From: Plicaturopsis crispa FD-325 SS-3
Lineage: Eukaryota > Basidiomycota > Agaricomycetes > Amylocorticiales > Amylocorticiaceae
Direction of reading: 5' to 3'
Assembly: GCA_000827205.1 (NCBI GenBank)
Contig: KN832556.1
Coordinates: 599,436-663,435 of the forward strand
DNA length: 64,000 nt
Shown here: piece by piece, positions 1 through 11,665 of the stretch
Layout: the number at the start of each line of letters is the position of its first letter
Position numbering within the stretch: the first letter of the stretch is position 1
The notes under the pieces: generated by a model
The model's input: only the letters and a program-made list of their open reading frames with translations
The model's database searches: none
What the model was told of the DNA's origin: nothing
Position numbers and translations under genes: made by a program

Positions 1-648
1 GAAAAACCGGGCTCCGTCTTTGCTGCGATCATGTTCATTCATGGCCTTACGGGCAAAGGATCTCAGATAATGAGATCATCGGTGTGCATGAACTGGGGAT
101 ATCCAACCGCTACTTTACGGCGTAATCGTCGACCAAGACGAGGGGGATGGACTCACAAGACACACTATAGTAGACAACGGCTCAGTCGGACAGCACTAAG
201 TTTATGAAGAAGTAGGAAGGGCGTTGCTTAGACGCGCTGCTCCAGGTACGTTTCTGGAAGGACTCGGGTAGCGTCGAGCGATTATAATTTTTGGGGCGGA
301 TTTACCGGCAATGGAACAGAGGACGACCATATCTGCGGGAGATGTTTCATTGCAATCACAGCGTGCAACTTTGCTGCCATATTTTCTGCCCAAGGGTGGC
401 TAATGCAGGTTGTTCTACTAGGAACGACGTGACGGCAATTGATCGAGACAACGCCGCGGGGGAAATTTATCGAGTCTATCATTGCCCGTTAAGAACAAGT
501 CCAATGAACGATGACATGGAATTCTCGCACCCCTCGCAATACGGTTTTCAAACATTGGACTACAAGGACCCACGATACATGTACACGGCGAGAGAGTGGA
601 GGAGAATGGCCAAAAAGAATTATATGTTCCTCATGCCAACTCAATGCC
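1..648. other. intergenic, no supported gene
   Basis: I see no supported gene here. The first 60 bases read in the plus direction as a short stretch containing HGLTGK, a motif seen near the start of some fungal alpha/beta-hydrolases. No consistent continuation follows, so it is not annotated. Several open frames of 60-200 codons overlap on both strands but show no recognisable domain or splice pattern. Confidence 0.4.
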
Positions 649-1236
649 TCATAGTGCTCCATGTTCACGCAAGTATTCTTCGGCGTGCAGTTTCGCGGCG
701 TCTGAAACACGTGGGTCTGCGCAAAAGTCATACAATTAGACACGGTCATGTTACAGCAAAGACAGAACGACTTACTAGAAAGAGCAGCTTTGTATCCTGC
801 GAGTACACGCGTGTTATGCTCATCCTCCGAGCTGTCGGCGGGCCTCTCAATGTACCCAGCTGCACTCAGAATTTCGCGAGCATGCTCCTTAGCAGCTTCT
901 GATACGTTGTCGTCTGCGCCACAGGACATCATTAGACTCACGTCGCGTTCACACGACAACACGCAACGCACTATTCAGGGTTGCTTTGTAGCCGCCGAGG
1001 ACATGGTTGTCATGTGCATTGGTAGCAGATGAGGGGGTGGACTCCGCGCCGCTTAAGCCCTCCAGGCGCTCAGCAGCGTGTTCCTTCGCCTCGCCGGACA
1101 CGTTTGGGTTATGAATGGCGGCCTTCAGACCTGCTGCAACGCGCTCCGGGTTCTTCTGGTATTCTTCTGCACACGGAAGCCGTACTGTATCAGAACCGTG
1201 ATACAAAGCGTCTCAGCAGACTCGCGCACCTTGCAT
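649..1236 (-). CDS. Conidiation-specific protein 6 (con-6) family protein
   Basis: The model has four exons: 1230-1236, 972-1166, 776-913 and 649-716, giving 135 residues. The product is almost entirely three con-6 units, recognisable by RVAAGLKAAIHNPNVS, HVLGGYKATLNNDNVS and RVLAGYKAALSNPRVS, each followed by an EAKEHA-type helix. The introns use GTGCGT/GCGCAG and GTAAGT/GCGCAG and restore the repeats exactly, which is strong support. The tiny first exon (ATG plus four bases) is tentative; an in-frame ATG at 1206 would give an unspliced start with a less typical N-terminus. Con-6 proteins are small hydrophilic proteins that accumulate in spores and stressed or starved mycelium; their biochemical role is unknown. 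No neighbour suggests a pathway. Confidence 0.88.
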
Positions 1237-1713
1237 GATGAAAAATGTATTTGAAGCGGTCGAGGTGATGATAATAAGGATTGGGGTCGGTTGGCGTATG
1301 CAGACAAGGCTCTCTTATATTTCTCCACTTGTCCTCGAGCCCCACCACATTCACGTCAATAGTGAAGGCGCATTACCACTAGTGACGTAGCTCATGTGAT
1401 CGCGTCTGGGTCTGGACAAGCGATTGCTTGGAGCCCTGCCAGGAAGACAACGGGGAACTCACCGTGGCATCGATAAGCGCTGAGTAGGGTGGCCGACACA
1501 CTCGTACCAAGGTCAAGGGCAGAACAGGCATACAGATGGTTGCATTAGCTTTGCCTTGTGGAGTTGCGTCGATACAGGTACACATGCGAGCACTGCTTTG
1601 CCAAAAAGGTCAGTTCAATTGCAAAACATATACAGAAGATCCTTCATGTCGAATCATCTCGTCTAGCACGGGTCCAAAGTCAGGGCTGGGGTGACGAGTA
1701 TGCTATTGCAGGG

Positions 1714-3838
1714 TTATGTCATTCGCCGTCGACCGGCCTCTCGTTCTGGGGGAGGCGCCTCGCGGTCGCGTTCGTTACCCTTCATCCCAACCATACGCTC
1801 CACGACGGCCTGCATGCATCAACAGTCAGTAGGCATCCTTGAGATACTCGGTCACAAGCTATGGACACTTACCTGCGCCTGATCCCAATCCAAAGCGTCG
1901 TCGTCGTCATCCTCCTCTGGAGCCCTCCCTACGTCTTCATTCCCCGCACCAAGCCCCCATCCGCCGACACTCACTCTGTGTCCTGGCCCCTCTATATCCG
2001 GACTTCGGAGACCCTCCAGGAACATGCGTTCTCGTTCTCGTTCGGCATCAGCCAACCTCTCAGCCTGCCCACTCCGCGGCGTGTACTCGTCCTCCACGTG
2101 CCCATCTTCGTCCTCCTGTGCACCATCCAGCCCGAAACCCTCCGCGGGCATCCAGCTCCCAGCCTTCTGCGCGATGCGGCCACGGCGATCACGCGGCAGC
2201 CCACCCGATAGAAAACTCGGAGTAGGAGAGAGGGCCATGGAGCGCTTGAGATTAGCCTGGTTGGGATGCTGTGATTCCCGGGGCGGATGCCGCAGGACGT
2301 GCAGAAGATCAGAAACAGCCATTTCCCCCGAACTGGGCTGTGGAGAAGGCGAAGGCGATGTCAGGGAAAAGGACGGCGGGCGAGGTCGTCCCCCCTGCGA
2401 ATTCAGGACCAGAAGCCTATGCTATTGGCTCAGCGGAGGCTTCAGAACGAGACAAGTTCATCTCGGACTCACATCTGCTGAAGCCGTGGCTGCTGATATG
2501 CCGAATTCTCCGCAAAATCGTCCTGCCGGCTTGGCGTCGATAGGCGCGCATGGAGCCGAGGAAAGAGCGGTAGGATGATTCTATCGCGGAACGAGCGCAG
2601 TGCAACCGTCCTCACATCGATGTGAGGCGTCGAAAGCGCAATCATGGACGACATCGATCCTTGCTTTTGCCGACTGGGCGAGGGTGCCCGGTGGCCCTTG
2701 GGCGTACGGTACAGCGAAAACAGGAGCGGATCGGTTTGGAGGGGGAGTAGGACCTGAATTTGCACATGAGAAACTGCATGGACCGAAATAGTGCGAGGTA
2801 AAAAAACATACGCCTTCGACATAAGGGAGAACCTGATCCCAGAAGAAACCCCATATCTCGACAACGCGGTGCAAAAGCTTGTCATCGTCGATCTCCAGGA
2901 GCTTCGCGTTCAGTGTGACCATCCCGGCGGCGATGAGTTCCGCGGTGTCGTTTTGGAGCGTCGACAGCGCTTTGGACGGTGAAACGGAAACTACGGCTTG
3001 TATTTGGCGTTTCACTAGCGTATTTAAATCTTCACTATACTAAAATATTGGGTTATGTTCGTACACTATGACAGCTGCGCACGCACATCGGTATTCGCAA
3101 TGGCTCGCCATTGAACAGGGGCAGGACGTGCACATGCAGGGCTCCCCATGGATTGTCATTGGTGAGGGATGCACTGGACAGACCAGAAGATGACATGTTG
3201 CTTGGCGCCGCCAACGCCAGAGAGCTGGCGGAGGTAGCAGCTGAAAGTAAAGGCGCAGGAAGGTGCGCAAGATTTCCCAGACGATGCATTTCTCGGGAGA
3301 CAAGTTTTGAGTCATACGTGCGTGTCGACGCCTGCTGTAACATGAGCACAGCAGTAACACATAAGGAAGTGGAATGGCTTACCTTCGAAGGAGACGTGTG
3401 CCCCTTGCCGGCATTGGGATTGCTCGATGACCCGGCAGGTACAGGAGACGCAGCAGCATCGCGGGAGACTGCTAACGCCGAGTCGGCACGCGAATGCGAG
3501 CGCGGCGGAAGGAGGCTAGAAGGAACCGGGCGGAGGGACGCGCCCGAGGTCGACTGGCTGGGGTGCCCCAAGTTCGACGAGGACGACGCGCTCGGCAGGG
3601 GTTGCTTCTCCGTGCCAAAAAAACCGAGCCGTCGCGAGGCGCCGCCTTGCGGTTGTAAGGAGTCCGGGTGGGCTGCCTCCGCAAGCGGGCGCGCGTTCGA
3701 TGCGGGTGTCGGACGGGGAGTCGCGTCACTCGACGAGCGGCGATGCCTGTCTGGCGCGACTTCGAGATTAGGCGATACTGAACGCTCCCTGTCATGAGAA
3801 CGCCGGGGCGCAAGAGATGGTTTGTTGACAGATATCAT
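1714..3838 (-). CDS. HbrB-like TORC2 subunit (Bit61/PRR5 family)
   Basis: The model has six exons: 3383-3838, 3087-3334, 2812-3034, 2473-2753, 1873-2416 and 1714-1809. All phases close, giving 615 residues. Residues 1-150 are Ser/Pro-rich and disordered. The HbrB domain follows, with TYDSKLVSREMHRLGNLA, NPWGALHVHVLPLFNGEPL, VVSVSPSKALSTLQNDTAEL, VVEIWGFFWDQVLPYVEG and LLPLQTDPLLFSLYRT. The C-terminus is acidic and ends with WDQAQAVVERMVGM. HbrB/Bit61/PRR5 proteins are non-catalytic subunits of TOR complex 2, which controls actin polarity and AGC kinases at the plasma membrane; the family name comes from an Aspergillus hyperbranching mutant. An upstream in-frame ATG at 3883 would add 15 residues. 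The exon-5 acceptor was chosen because it restores RLQQMLLVL. Confidence 0.93.
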
Positions 3839-4756
3839 GTTTGGTAGCTTGCTACAATATATTGCGTCCTGTCGTTTGAGCAATGGACTGCATATGCTTG
3901 CTGAACGAGAGTGCTCCGAGGTGATTCTACTCCACTATTCGTCCCAAGCCTGGAAGAAGACAGGTCGCGATGCTGAGATTGTTGGAAAGTGCCGATGTGC
4001 AGCCAAGAGTCCGAGTAGTCCAATATAATTAACTGTGGGCTGTAAAGTGCGGTGGAGAACTGATCACGAATAGAAATCGAGCTCTTCCAGTGCGCCGGCA
4101 GCCGGATCGTGATATGGCAAAACAGATTCACAGCGTAAAGAACACGTTCGACGTTCAGCAGTACTCAGTGTCGGCGCCGTAAGAAGAATACCCAGGACGA
4201 GTGGGGAAGTCGGGGTCGGAGTCTGGACAGGCGTTCAGGCTAGGTTCGGAACAAGCCCTCTTGCTCCGCGCCGGCAAGCCGGCGAACCTTCGCACTGCGA
4301 TGTCCGCGGTGCCAGCCTTTCATTCGAGCATAATCATACACCGCAATCGTACACCGCAATCGTACCCCGCGCCGATCGACATCGGTGGCAACAACTTTAA
4401 GCTTTGGGACCCGTCCCTTGTCGTGCGTGTGCAAGCGACTCGACATCGGATTGTAACCTCATGTCTGCCACCCAGGCGTTGGCAGCGATTCCGTCTGCCA
4501 ATCTGACGATGCATACTGTATGCTCTGAAAAGAATTTCGCCGGGGATGTTTCGAGTATCTGCAATGTACACCATGTAGACCTTTCAACTTCCCCGATCGT
4601 AACGAGCATCAAGAAGCGCCAGGCAAGAGACGCCCGTCTCCCGTAGTAGGTGCGTAGCCATATGCGGTGTACCAGTGCTACCTAGCGCTCGTAATAAATA
4701 CTTAAACTACCATATGGCCGTCTGCGCTCCATCATCACCCCTCCCCCATAGTAGCC
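3839..4756. other. divergent intergenic region
   Basis: About 900 bases separate the starts of the HbrB gene (minus) and the next gene (plus). I see no gene, RNA or clear repeat. It presumably holds the promoters of both flanking genes. Confidence 0.5.
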
Positions 4757-6284
4757 ATGTCGTCTGTTCAGCCCGACTATCATGTTTACGCAGAGTATGT
4801 TGTGCATTGTCTAGTGTTACTTTCAAGCTTGCAGAATCACGCTGAAATTATTGTACAGGCAGATGGCCTTGACTGGACATGGCACGGCATTGTGGTACGT
4901 CTACTGCGCAGTCCGCATCATGAAGCTCTCTTCACAGGACTTACTTTTTCTTAGGGAACCGTCTCCCATACGAGCCTGCTACGATCGCGTCCTCATTGGT
5001 GACGTGGGATATATTCGTCGTGGGCAATTTAATCTACTCTTTCATGCCACAGATCCTTTAGGCACCCGGGTCCTGGGACAGGACGTTCCAGATGGCTACG
5101 AGCCTCTGGATTATGGGCTTGCACTTCCTTCCCAGCCTCGTTTGCCGCGACCTCTATGCACCCGGTCAGTCGTTAACAGAGGGGCCTCCTTTGGTGTGGG
5201 AACTTCTGTGTCAGTAGTTTCCTACAATTCCTTGCCCCACGGTGCTCACTACGTTTATGATAGCGCCAGTGTGGTAGATGCCGGTGCCTCGTTTCACTTT
5301 GAGCTTGCGAGCGACCAGGGCGCTATCCTGCTCACAAAATATCGAACATATCGCTGCGATGCACAACTTGACGGAAACTGCAGGCGGTACACCAGAAAAC
5401 ACCATGCTTCATGGGTGCGCTTTGCCATTGATAAAGGCCATGGCGATGATGTTAGCCCCATACTTGTGACTGGCACCGATCTGACACTCGACTTCGCTAT
5501 GCTTGCTTATGCCTCTCTCGATCGTCAGCTATCGGTTGGCTTTCAGGCGGCGGCCATTGGAGCCCCTGTGACCGCTCATGGGTCCATCTGGGGTGAATGG
5601 GTTCACAGTGGCTCGGTTCACCACACATGTGGTCCCCAACTCAGTGCGTTGCCCGCGGTCGAAGATATTGCGACTGCCTTTTCGGACCCCAATGACAGTT
5701 ACCGCCCAAATGCGTTCGATCAATGCGTTTTCGTCCGAGGCTATCGTGTATACAAACGCTTGGGGGTCTTTCCCAAAACACTTAGGCTCAGGGCTGCTGC
5801 AGATCCTGATGACTTGTCCAAGTACTACGATGGTCAAGCCGACGCATCGGCAGACGCGGTCGCTCTCGATGACATTGAAGAGGATGGATCTGGGTTTGAG
5901 TATGTTTTAGAGCATGATACACCTGCGGTAGGCTTTTGAGTTCCCTACCGTTATGTACATTGATCAATTCCTCGTAGGAAGTCGACCCTTTAGATTGCAT
6001 CGCAAAGTACATATTTGAGGTGGGTAATGCATCATTTTTGCCGTGCGAGGTGTCTCAACTATGTTGCAGAATACTGACGCAGAGACGGCTGTCGTTCACG
6101 ACTATGACTGTCGTGCTCTCCTCGACGTGAGATTTGGTTTACCTTCGCATTGTAAACACGTAAACTCACATAGCATTGCTGGTTCATGTTTCAGATGAAC
6201 CCCTTCTCGGGACAGGTGATTTCTTCTCTTGAAGACCTCGTCACCACTATCAAGCCTGGTATAGACGTGACGGCTAGTTGTTAG
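4757..6284 (+). CDS. conserved agaricomycete protein of unknown function
   Basis: The proposed exons are 4757-4794, 4859-4894, 4955-5209, 5264-5927, 5978-6019, 6070-6126 and 6195-6284, totalling 393 residues. The protein starts MSSVQPDYHVYAEQMALTG and contains IGDVGYIRRGQFNLLFHA, FELASDQGAILLTKYRTY, RRYTRKHHASWVRFA and LVTGTDLTLDFAMLAY. I recall this pattern from a family expanded in Agaricomycetes, often in many copies per genome, without an assigned function. There is no signal peptide or membrane segment. The 54-nt intron at 5210-5263 is a multiple of three with no stop, so retention would also give an open protein. The last exon, after DCRALLD, is the least certain part. Confidence 0.7.
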
Positions 6285-6293
6285 TCTCCTAAA

Positions 6294-8377
6294 ATGCTCA
6301 CTGACAAAGGTGTCTAACTTGTGTGTGTGGGTCTGATTGATCCAGGGGCGAAATTGTCCCTGCATAATCGCACAAGTGGTCCCACTGACCGCGAAGACGT
6401 GCTCTCGATCCTACCTGGCACAGCAAACATCCCGGGGATCACCGTAGGTACGCGTAGCTCTCTTCACTATTGTACCCGGATGTTGAGTGCTAATCTACAA
6501 TCCATCGTGTTCGACTTCTACCAGTCCCATTGCCCTCACGCACAAGCCTTGATGCTGTACCAGTGCAGTCTCCTACGTACGATGACAATGGCAGCAGCGA
6601 CGAGAACGGGACGCTCTGGTCCACGCCTAGGGCGGAAAGGGTTTTGTCGCCCAGGCCGAAGTCTACATCGCGTGGTCCCCACCTCACTGTACAAACAGAG
6701 GGTTCTCGGCAATCTCGAAACTTTCCATCATACTCACGAACACCGAAAGGCTTCCCCCCACCTCCAAGCATTCCTCCTCCGACTCCTGGACGAAAACATC
6801 TTGCGGCCAAGAATTCGCACTCCAAGCCTGACAACCGAGGCAACAAGATCGAAATGCATCCTTATACATGGGCGCCTCGACCACTCCCCGAGGAAATGTA
6901 CGACCGCCTCGAGGAGTACTTTCCTGAACACGATCTCGACAAGCCTGTCATTGAGGACAGTTCCGGGCAAACGTCGCCTACGGCTGCAGAGCACCCCGTT
7001 GTTCCCCCGCCGGTCGATGTCGACAAGCTGCAGGACCGGGCGAAGAAGTCCATCCGAATCGTCGCGGAGGAGCACAAGAAAAAGATTGACAAGACGACTC
7101 GGTCAGATTCATCGACAACCACGAGTGTACTCCGCAAGCGAAGCACGAAGCTGTGGGGAAGTAAGCTGCAAGAGGTTACCACGGGGCAGGCAAAGAGTAT
7201 GGTGCCGACAACACTTCCGGATTCGCCGTCGGGAAGTCCGAAGCGTAAGTTTCGTCGCATGTATCATCCTGTGTGCTGCGATCTAACAGTGTTCGCTGCA
7301 GCTATTTTCAAATGGGTTCGCGGTGAGCTCATCGGCAGAGGCACTTACGGCCGCGTGTATTTGGCTTTGAACGCCACGACCGGTGAAATGATTGCGGTGA
7401 AACAGGTTGAGATGCCGAGGACGACTGGCGATAAGAACCACCTCCGGCAAGTCAATGTCGTGGAGGCGCTCAAGTTGGAAAGCGAAACCCTCAAGGATCT
7501 GGATCACCCTAATATCGTTCAATACCTTGGCTTCGAAGAGACGCCTAAGTTCCTAAGCATGTGGGTATTACGAATATCTCTGTCCTTCGTGTCAATGACT
7601 CTGACGTTTTTATAACAGCTTTTTGGAATACGTCCCCGGTGGATCTGTCGGCAGTTGCTTGCGCAAATACGGCAAATTTGGCGAAGAAGTCACGAAATCT
7701 TTCACTTCCCAAATCCTAGCTGGCCTGGAGTACCTCCACTCGAAGGGTATCCTTCACCGAGTATGCCATCCATTTCCATCGTGTCGGAGTCTCTCACTCA
7801 CTAAGCGTCTTTTTATAGGATTTGAAGGCGGACAATATCCTCGTGGAAACGTCTGGCGTCTGCAAAATATCCGACTTTGGCATATCGAAGCGGACAGATG
7901 ACATCGACCGCAACGGCTACACTGCGATGCAAGGGTCCGTCTTCTGGATGGCGCCTGAGGTTATCGATCCCCAGAAGAAGGAATACAATGCGAAGGTGGA
8001 CATTTGGAGCGTAGGATGCGTTGTACTCGAGATGTGGGCTGGCGAGCGCCCATGGAGCGAGGAAGAGGCTGCTGCAGTTACGGCAAATGTGTGTGCACGG
8101 TCTATTCGCAGCCACAGGGGAAACCTTCTGAAGATGACATTTAGCTCTACTCCGACAAACCTCCCCCTCCGGTCCCAAATGATGTCGTCTTATCCGCAGC
8201 CGCACTTGACTTCCGGAATAAATGCTTTGCAACGTGAGCCCAAAGTCATGGTGTACAGTGCGATTCGTGAGCTGACACCCTAATAGAAATCCGGAGGACC
8301 GTCCCAGCGCTGCCGAGTTGCGCAAGCATCCCTACCTAATTCTTCCACCTGGATGGACATTTAACTGTTTCAAATAA
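6294..8377 (+). CDS. STE11/Bck1-type MAP kinase kinase kinase
   Basis: The exons are 6294-6309, 6346-6447, 6525-7244, 7302-7560, 7619-7760, 7819-8088, 8145-8233 and 8287-8377, giving 562 residues. The N-terminal half is Ser/Pro-rich. The kinase domain has the glycine loop [15 protein letters not shown], catalytic Lys in IAVKQVEM, the catalytic loop HRDLKADN, DFGISKR, MAPEVI and [19 protein letters not shown]. It ends with PGWTFNCFK. The closest family I recall is fungal Bck1, the MAPKKK of the cell-wall-integrity pathway between Pkc1 and the Mkk MAPKKs. Typical Bck1 proteins exceed 1,000 residues because of a long regulatory N-terminus. Here an unrelated gene ends about 10 bases before the proposed start, so this is either a short paralogue or a copy that lost its 5' part. 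The first exon and its 36-nt intron are uncertain. Confidence 0.85.
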
Positions 8378-9291
8378 CGCTTTCACTGCTCACCGTTTCT
8401 TCATTCTCGCAGCCATCTACTTGCCATCTACGGCATATTATGCTCCACTCCTCTCGAGTCTCTTCCAGATACCTCATAACATGTTTCCTTGCTTTTCCTT
8501 CACTTCTCACCCTCATCTGTGCAGCATAATTTATACGCTAGAAGCGATTCAGATGTATAACACTAGTCACTCTCAATGCAGTCCCACCTTCCATCTGTTC
8601 ACGAAACGGGATGAATCTCCGTGTTTCCGGAGACCACTGGTCCTTCACAAGGGGGGATCGGCGATGACCTATGGGACATCATGCAACGTTGCTGGGCCAG
8701 AGAGCCTAAAGCACGTCCCACCATGGCAGAGATAGCCGTAGAATTACAGGAGCTGCGAATGGTCCCCAATCAAGGTCAGCTGTGCAACTACTTACTGGAT
8801 ATGCAATGCGTGCAGTGATCTCATGATTCACCCTCTAGTTTGAGCCCCCTTTGGTGCTTTCTTCATTTCAAACTCGCAATCGTTCCTTCCCAAAATTTCA
8901 TCTGGGACTTGAACGAATCCCGGCCGTGTTGCGTGGTGTTTCGCAGTCTGAGAGAGACATAGGAGACAAAAGGGGTGCTATGTAGCACTAGCATGCGGTG
9001 TATATTAAGAATGCGCAGCGTTCAATGCCAGTGGAAGGTATGGGATAAGGATGAACAACTTGAATACGCACCACTATACACACCAATTACGGACACAAAT
9101 ATTTCAACCCCGCGGCTGTGATATCGACCCCCGCACGGTCCCAGACCCAAACCGTCTTTGCCTGCTTTGCACACGACCGTTTTCTTTACGCACCGTTCTT
9201 CACGCTATTTCTACGCGATACCTTGCTTTCTACTGCGCTTTCTCTACTCTATCTACGCCAAGTATACACCGCGGCACAGCGTGGCACACCA
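8378..9291. other. intergenic region with a kinase relic
   Basis: Apart from the kinase-tail fragment annotated separately at 8612-8776, I see only non-coding, T/C-rich sequence here. It is presumably the 3' end of the MAPKKK gene and the promoter of the next gene. Confidence 0.4.
8612..8776 (+). pseudogene. C-terminal remnant of a TKL-type protein kinase
   Basis: An open stretch encodes GIGDDLWDIMQRCWAREP and then KARPTMAEIAVELQELR. This is the classic end of a kinase domain (subdomain XI, CW-x6-RPTM), in the style of the TKL kinases that are numerous in basidiomycetes. No other kinase subdomain lies in the preceding 230 bases, and the adjacent MAPKKK already has its own complete C-terminus. 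I read it as a relic of a second kinase gene or of a partial duplication. It could instead be an exon of an unannotated gene, but no suitable upstream exon was found. Confidence 0.6.
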
Positions 9292-11214
9292 ATGGCCTCG
9301 CAGAATCTAACCACTACCCGAATCAACCGAGTCCTGCGCCCCCTTCGTAACAAAACACAAGACCTCGCCTCCTTCTCGACCTCTTGCCACTCGCACGCCG
9401 TGTCGACGACATACACAGAACGCCCGTCGTCGCGACCAGCCATTCTTTTCGACGGGCCTCCCCCGCCGCTCAGCCTTCTCCGCGAGCCAAAAGACCTCGC
9501 GGCGCTGCTGTACTCCGACAAAGACCGCGCGGCGCGGATCGAGATGTCCAGGAAGATATACGCGGTGCGCGACTGCTTTAGAAACGTCTTGCATGTGGCG
9601 TTTGGGTCGGACGCGCCGCAACGACGCGTCCCTAGTCTGTCGGCCCTTTGTGCAGGCATTGTTGGCGAGAACATCCAACCCGAGGTTGGAACGGAAGATG
9701 ACGAGGACTGTGCGCGTGCGGACCATGATTTGGATGCGGAGCTCACGGAAACGATTAATGAGCTTTACGAAGCGGTTCCGCTACAATATCGACAGTGAGT
9801 TGTACTTCCGTATATCGTCTACACATTGACTGATATGCTTCGCAGATGGACCCTCGTCTCGCACGCACTCACTATCGTGCTGAATACATGTCCACGACAT
9901 CCTACACTTTTTTCTCTCCTTCTTAACCTCTGCCTTGAGCGCCGTCTTCTCGAACACGCCGAAACTCTTCTCGCTGAACTTTTACCTGTTGCATTCCGAT
10001 CAATGAATTCCGTCCCACCTGCTATCTGCCACCCCGCACATGCGTCGTACCTCACGGACCTCCTGGAGACCTGGACCAAGACGGCATCCGTGCGTTCCTT
10101 CTCCCGCATCGCGGCCGGTGCGCTGCTAGACGCTGAAAGCCCCGCCGCTTGGTCTTCGAAAGCCGTCGGAAATCTCGCGCGGGACCTGCGCAAGCTAGAT
10201 CTGTTGTCATTCATCCGGATGACGGATGGCCTCATGCAGAGCATCCAAAGCTTGGAGAAGGGCAAGACGAGTAAGCCTGCAGGCATGGATTCTGGACTGC
10301 GCGCGCGGCTGATGGCGTGGATGGTTATCACCGTGGAATCGCTTGCATCTAACGGCTCCAAGCTAATGGACTGCGAGACCCACACCGCTGCCCTGGCGCT
10401 CCTGGCCCGGGCGGAGACGATGATGCTGCACTACCGGCGCACAGACGAGGCAGACATCCCCGATGCCATGATCTGCCTCGCCACGCTCTGCCTCACTAGC
10501 GCGACGGACCCGCGCGACACCGCCCAGCTCGTCTCCCTGCTCCGACGAACCACACATGTGACCACGACGTTTGCCTTCATCGCGTCAAAGCTCCCCAGCG
10601 CCGACGCGCACGCCGCCGCCCTCCGCGCGCACGACCTGCCCGACCTCGAGGCGTGCCTCTGGGCGTGCGCGCTGCACGACCTCGAGCGCTCGTCGCGCGA
10701 CCCCGCGCTGCGCGCCGTGCTCATCGCGCGCGTCGACGATGCGGAGCGCAGGTGCTTCGCGGCGCAGGGCGGGTGGGAGTGGGAGGACATGGTCGGCGGG
10801 TGGGTGCGCGCGTCGCCTGCGGTGAAGCGGCGTAGGGTGGACGTGCGGCGCGCGGATAGTGTCGCATCGTCAAGCTCGCTGTCGTCCGCTGCGTCGTTCC
10901 CGTCGTTCCGCGCCGTCTCCGAGTCGTCGTTTACAGAGGAGGAGGACGAGAAAGAGAAAGAGAACGCGCCTTCGTCGCCGATGCCCACGTCTCAGCCGCG
11001 GCGCGTGTCGAACTTCTCGTCCATTCTCGCAGACACGCTCATGAACCGGACGGTCCTGCATCCTAAAACCAAACACAAAAACCCCGCGCCCGTGACCCCG
11101 CTGCGCCCCAGTGCGAAGCGCGCGCGCTCGCCGATGTCGACGCCTGCGCCGGTCCTGTCGTCGGACGATGTGCTGGACATGTTCACGTACATCGGGTCCT
11201 CGCCCGCGTTCTGA
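9292..11214 (+). CDS. conserved hypothetical protein, helical, with nuclear-type basic tail
   Basis: Two exons, 9292-9794 and 9846-11214, encode 623 residues. The 51-nt intron has a GTGAGT donor and a CGCAG acceptor and closes in phase. I do not recognise a family. The protein starts MASQNLTTTRINRVLRPLRN. Residues about 60-400 are leucine-rich and alternately charged, consistent with a helical solenoid (for example LFSLLLNLCLERRLLEHAE). Residues about 450-620 are Ser-rich and basic, with an acidic EEEDEKEKE patch and KRRRVDVRR and PSAKRARS clusters that resemble nuclear localisation signals. The C-terminus is DDVLDMFTYIGSSPAF. Uniform high GC and long open frames on both sides of a clean intron support it as a real gene. 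Confidence 0.8.
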
Positions 11215-11392
11215 CTGTTTTTGTTTTTGTTTTCTGTCGCATTGTTTAGCCACCCAACCTGTATTTTACACCGCATATTTTTATTGCACTCGATTTGTCG
11301 CAGACGCGTAGTCACATGCGCTTGATTTTGGGTGGCGTGATTCTGCCCCACGTCAGGTCTTCAACTTTTCAGTTCTGCTGCATACCACCACC

Positions 11393-11665
11393 ATGTCTGC
11401 ACAGCAAAAGCCGTTCCCGCTTGGCGATACGCTCCGTGATTTGGCGCTCCTGCGCGCCTCGGACATCGACCTCTCGTCGCTCGTCCCCGCTAAAACAACG
11501 CCGCCGACCGACGCGTCGGTCGAGCGTTCGTACGAGTTCGTGAAGGAGGCACGGGCGGCGATCAGGATCATGGACCGTGGGGACGTCGATGCGCAGGGCG
11601 CGCGGGTGGAGAGCGTGCGGGAAAAGCTCGAGGACGTCGTCAAAGGCATTTCGGAGAGCTCATAG
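11393..11665 (+). CDS. small conserved-type hypothetical protein (90 aa)
   Basis: A single exon encodes 90 residues beginning MSAQQKPFPLGDTLRDLALL. It is soluble, predicted helical and charged, with SYEFVKEARAAIRIMDRGD and ESVREKLEDVVKGI segments. No signal peptide or membrane segment is visible. It lies 178 bases downstream of the preceding gene on the same strand. The codon bias matches neighbouring genes and the ATG sits in a good context (CACCACC just before it). I do not recognise the family, so no function is assigned. Confidence 0.65.
   Translation: MSAQQKPFPLGDTLRDLALLRASDIDLSSLVPAKTTPPTDASVERSYEFVKEARAAIRIMDRGDVDAQGARVESVREKLEDVVKGISESS

Noticed and set aside
1-200. Fragment of an alpha/beta-hydrolase (HGLTGK motif) at the left edge
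   Set aside because: Only one short motif fits. The expected following motifs are absent or too far away, no donor site supports an intron, and upstream sequence is outside the window.
291-902. 203-codon plus-strand frame overlapping the con-6 gene
   Set aside because: It is antisense to well-supported con-6 exons, has no domain and has atypical composition.
10431-11253. Long minus-strand frames opposite the gene at 9292-11214
   Set aside because: They are shadows caused by high GC and the Ser/Arg-rich low-complexity coding sequence; no splice structure or domain.
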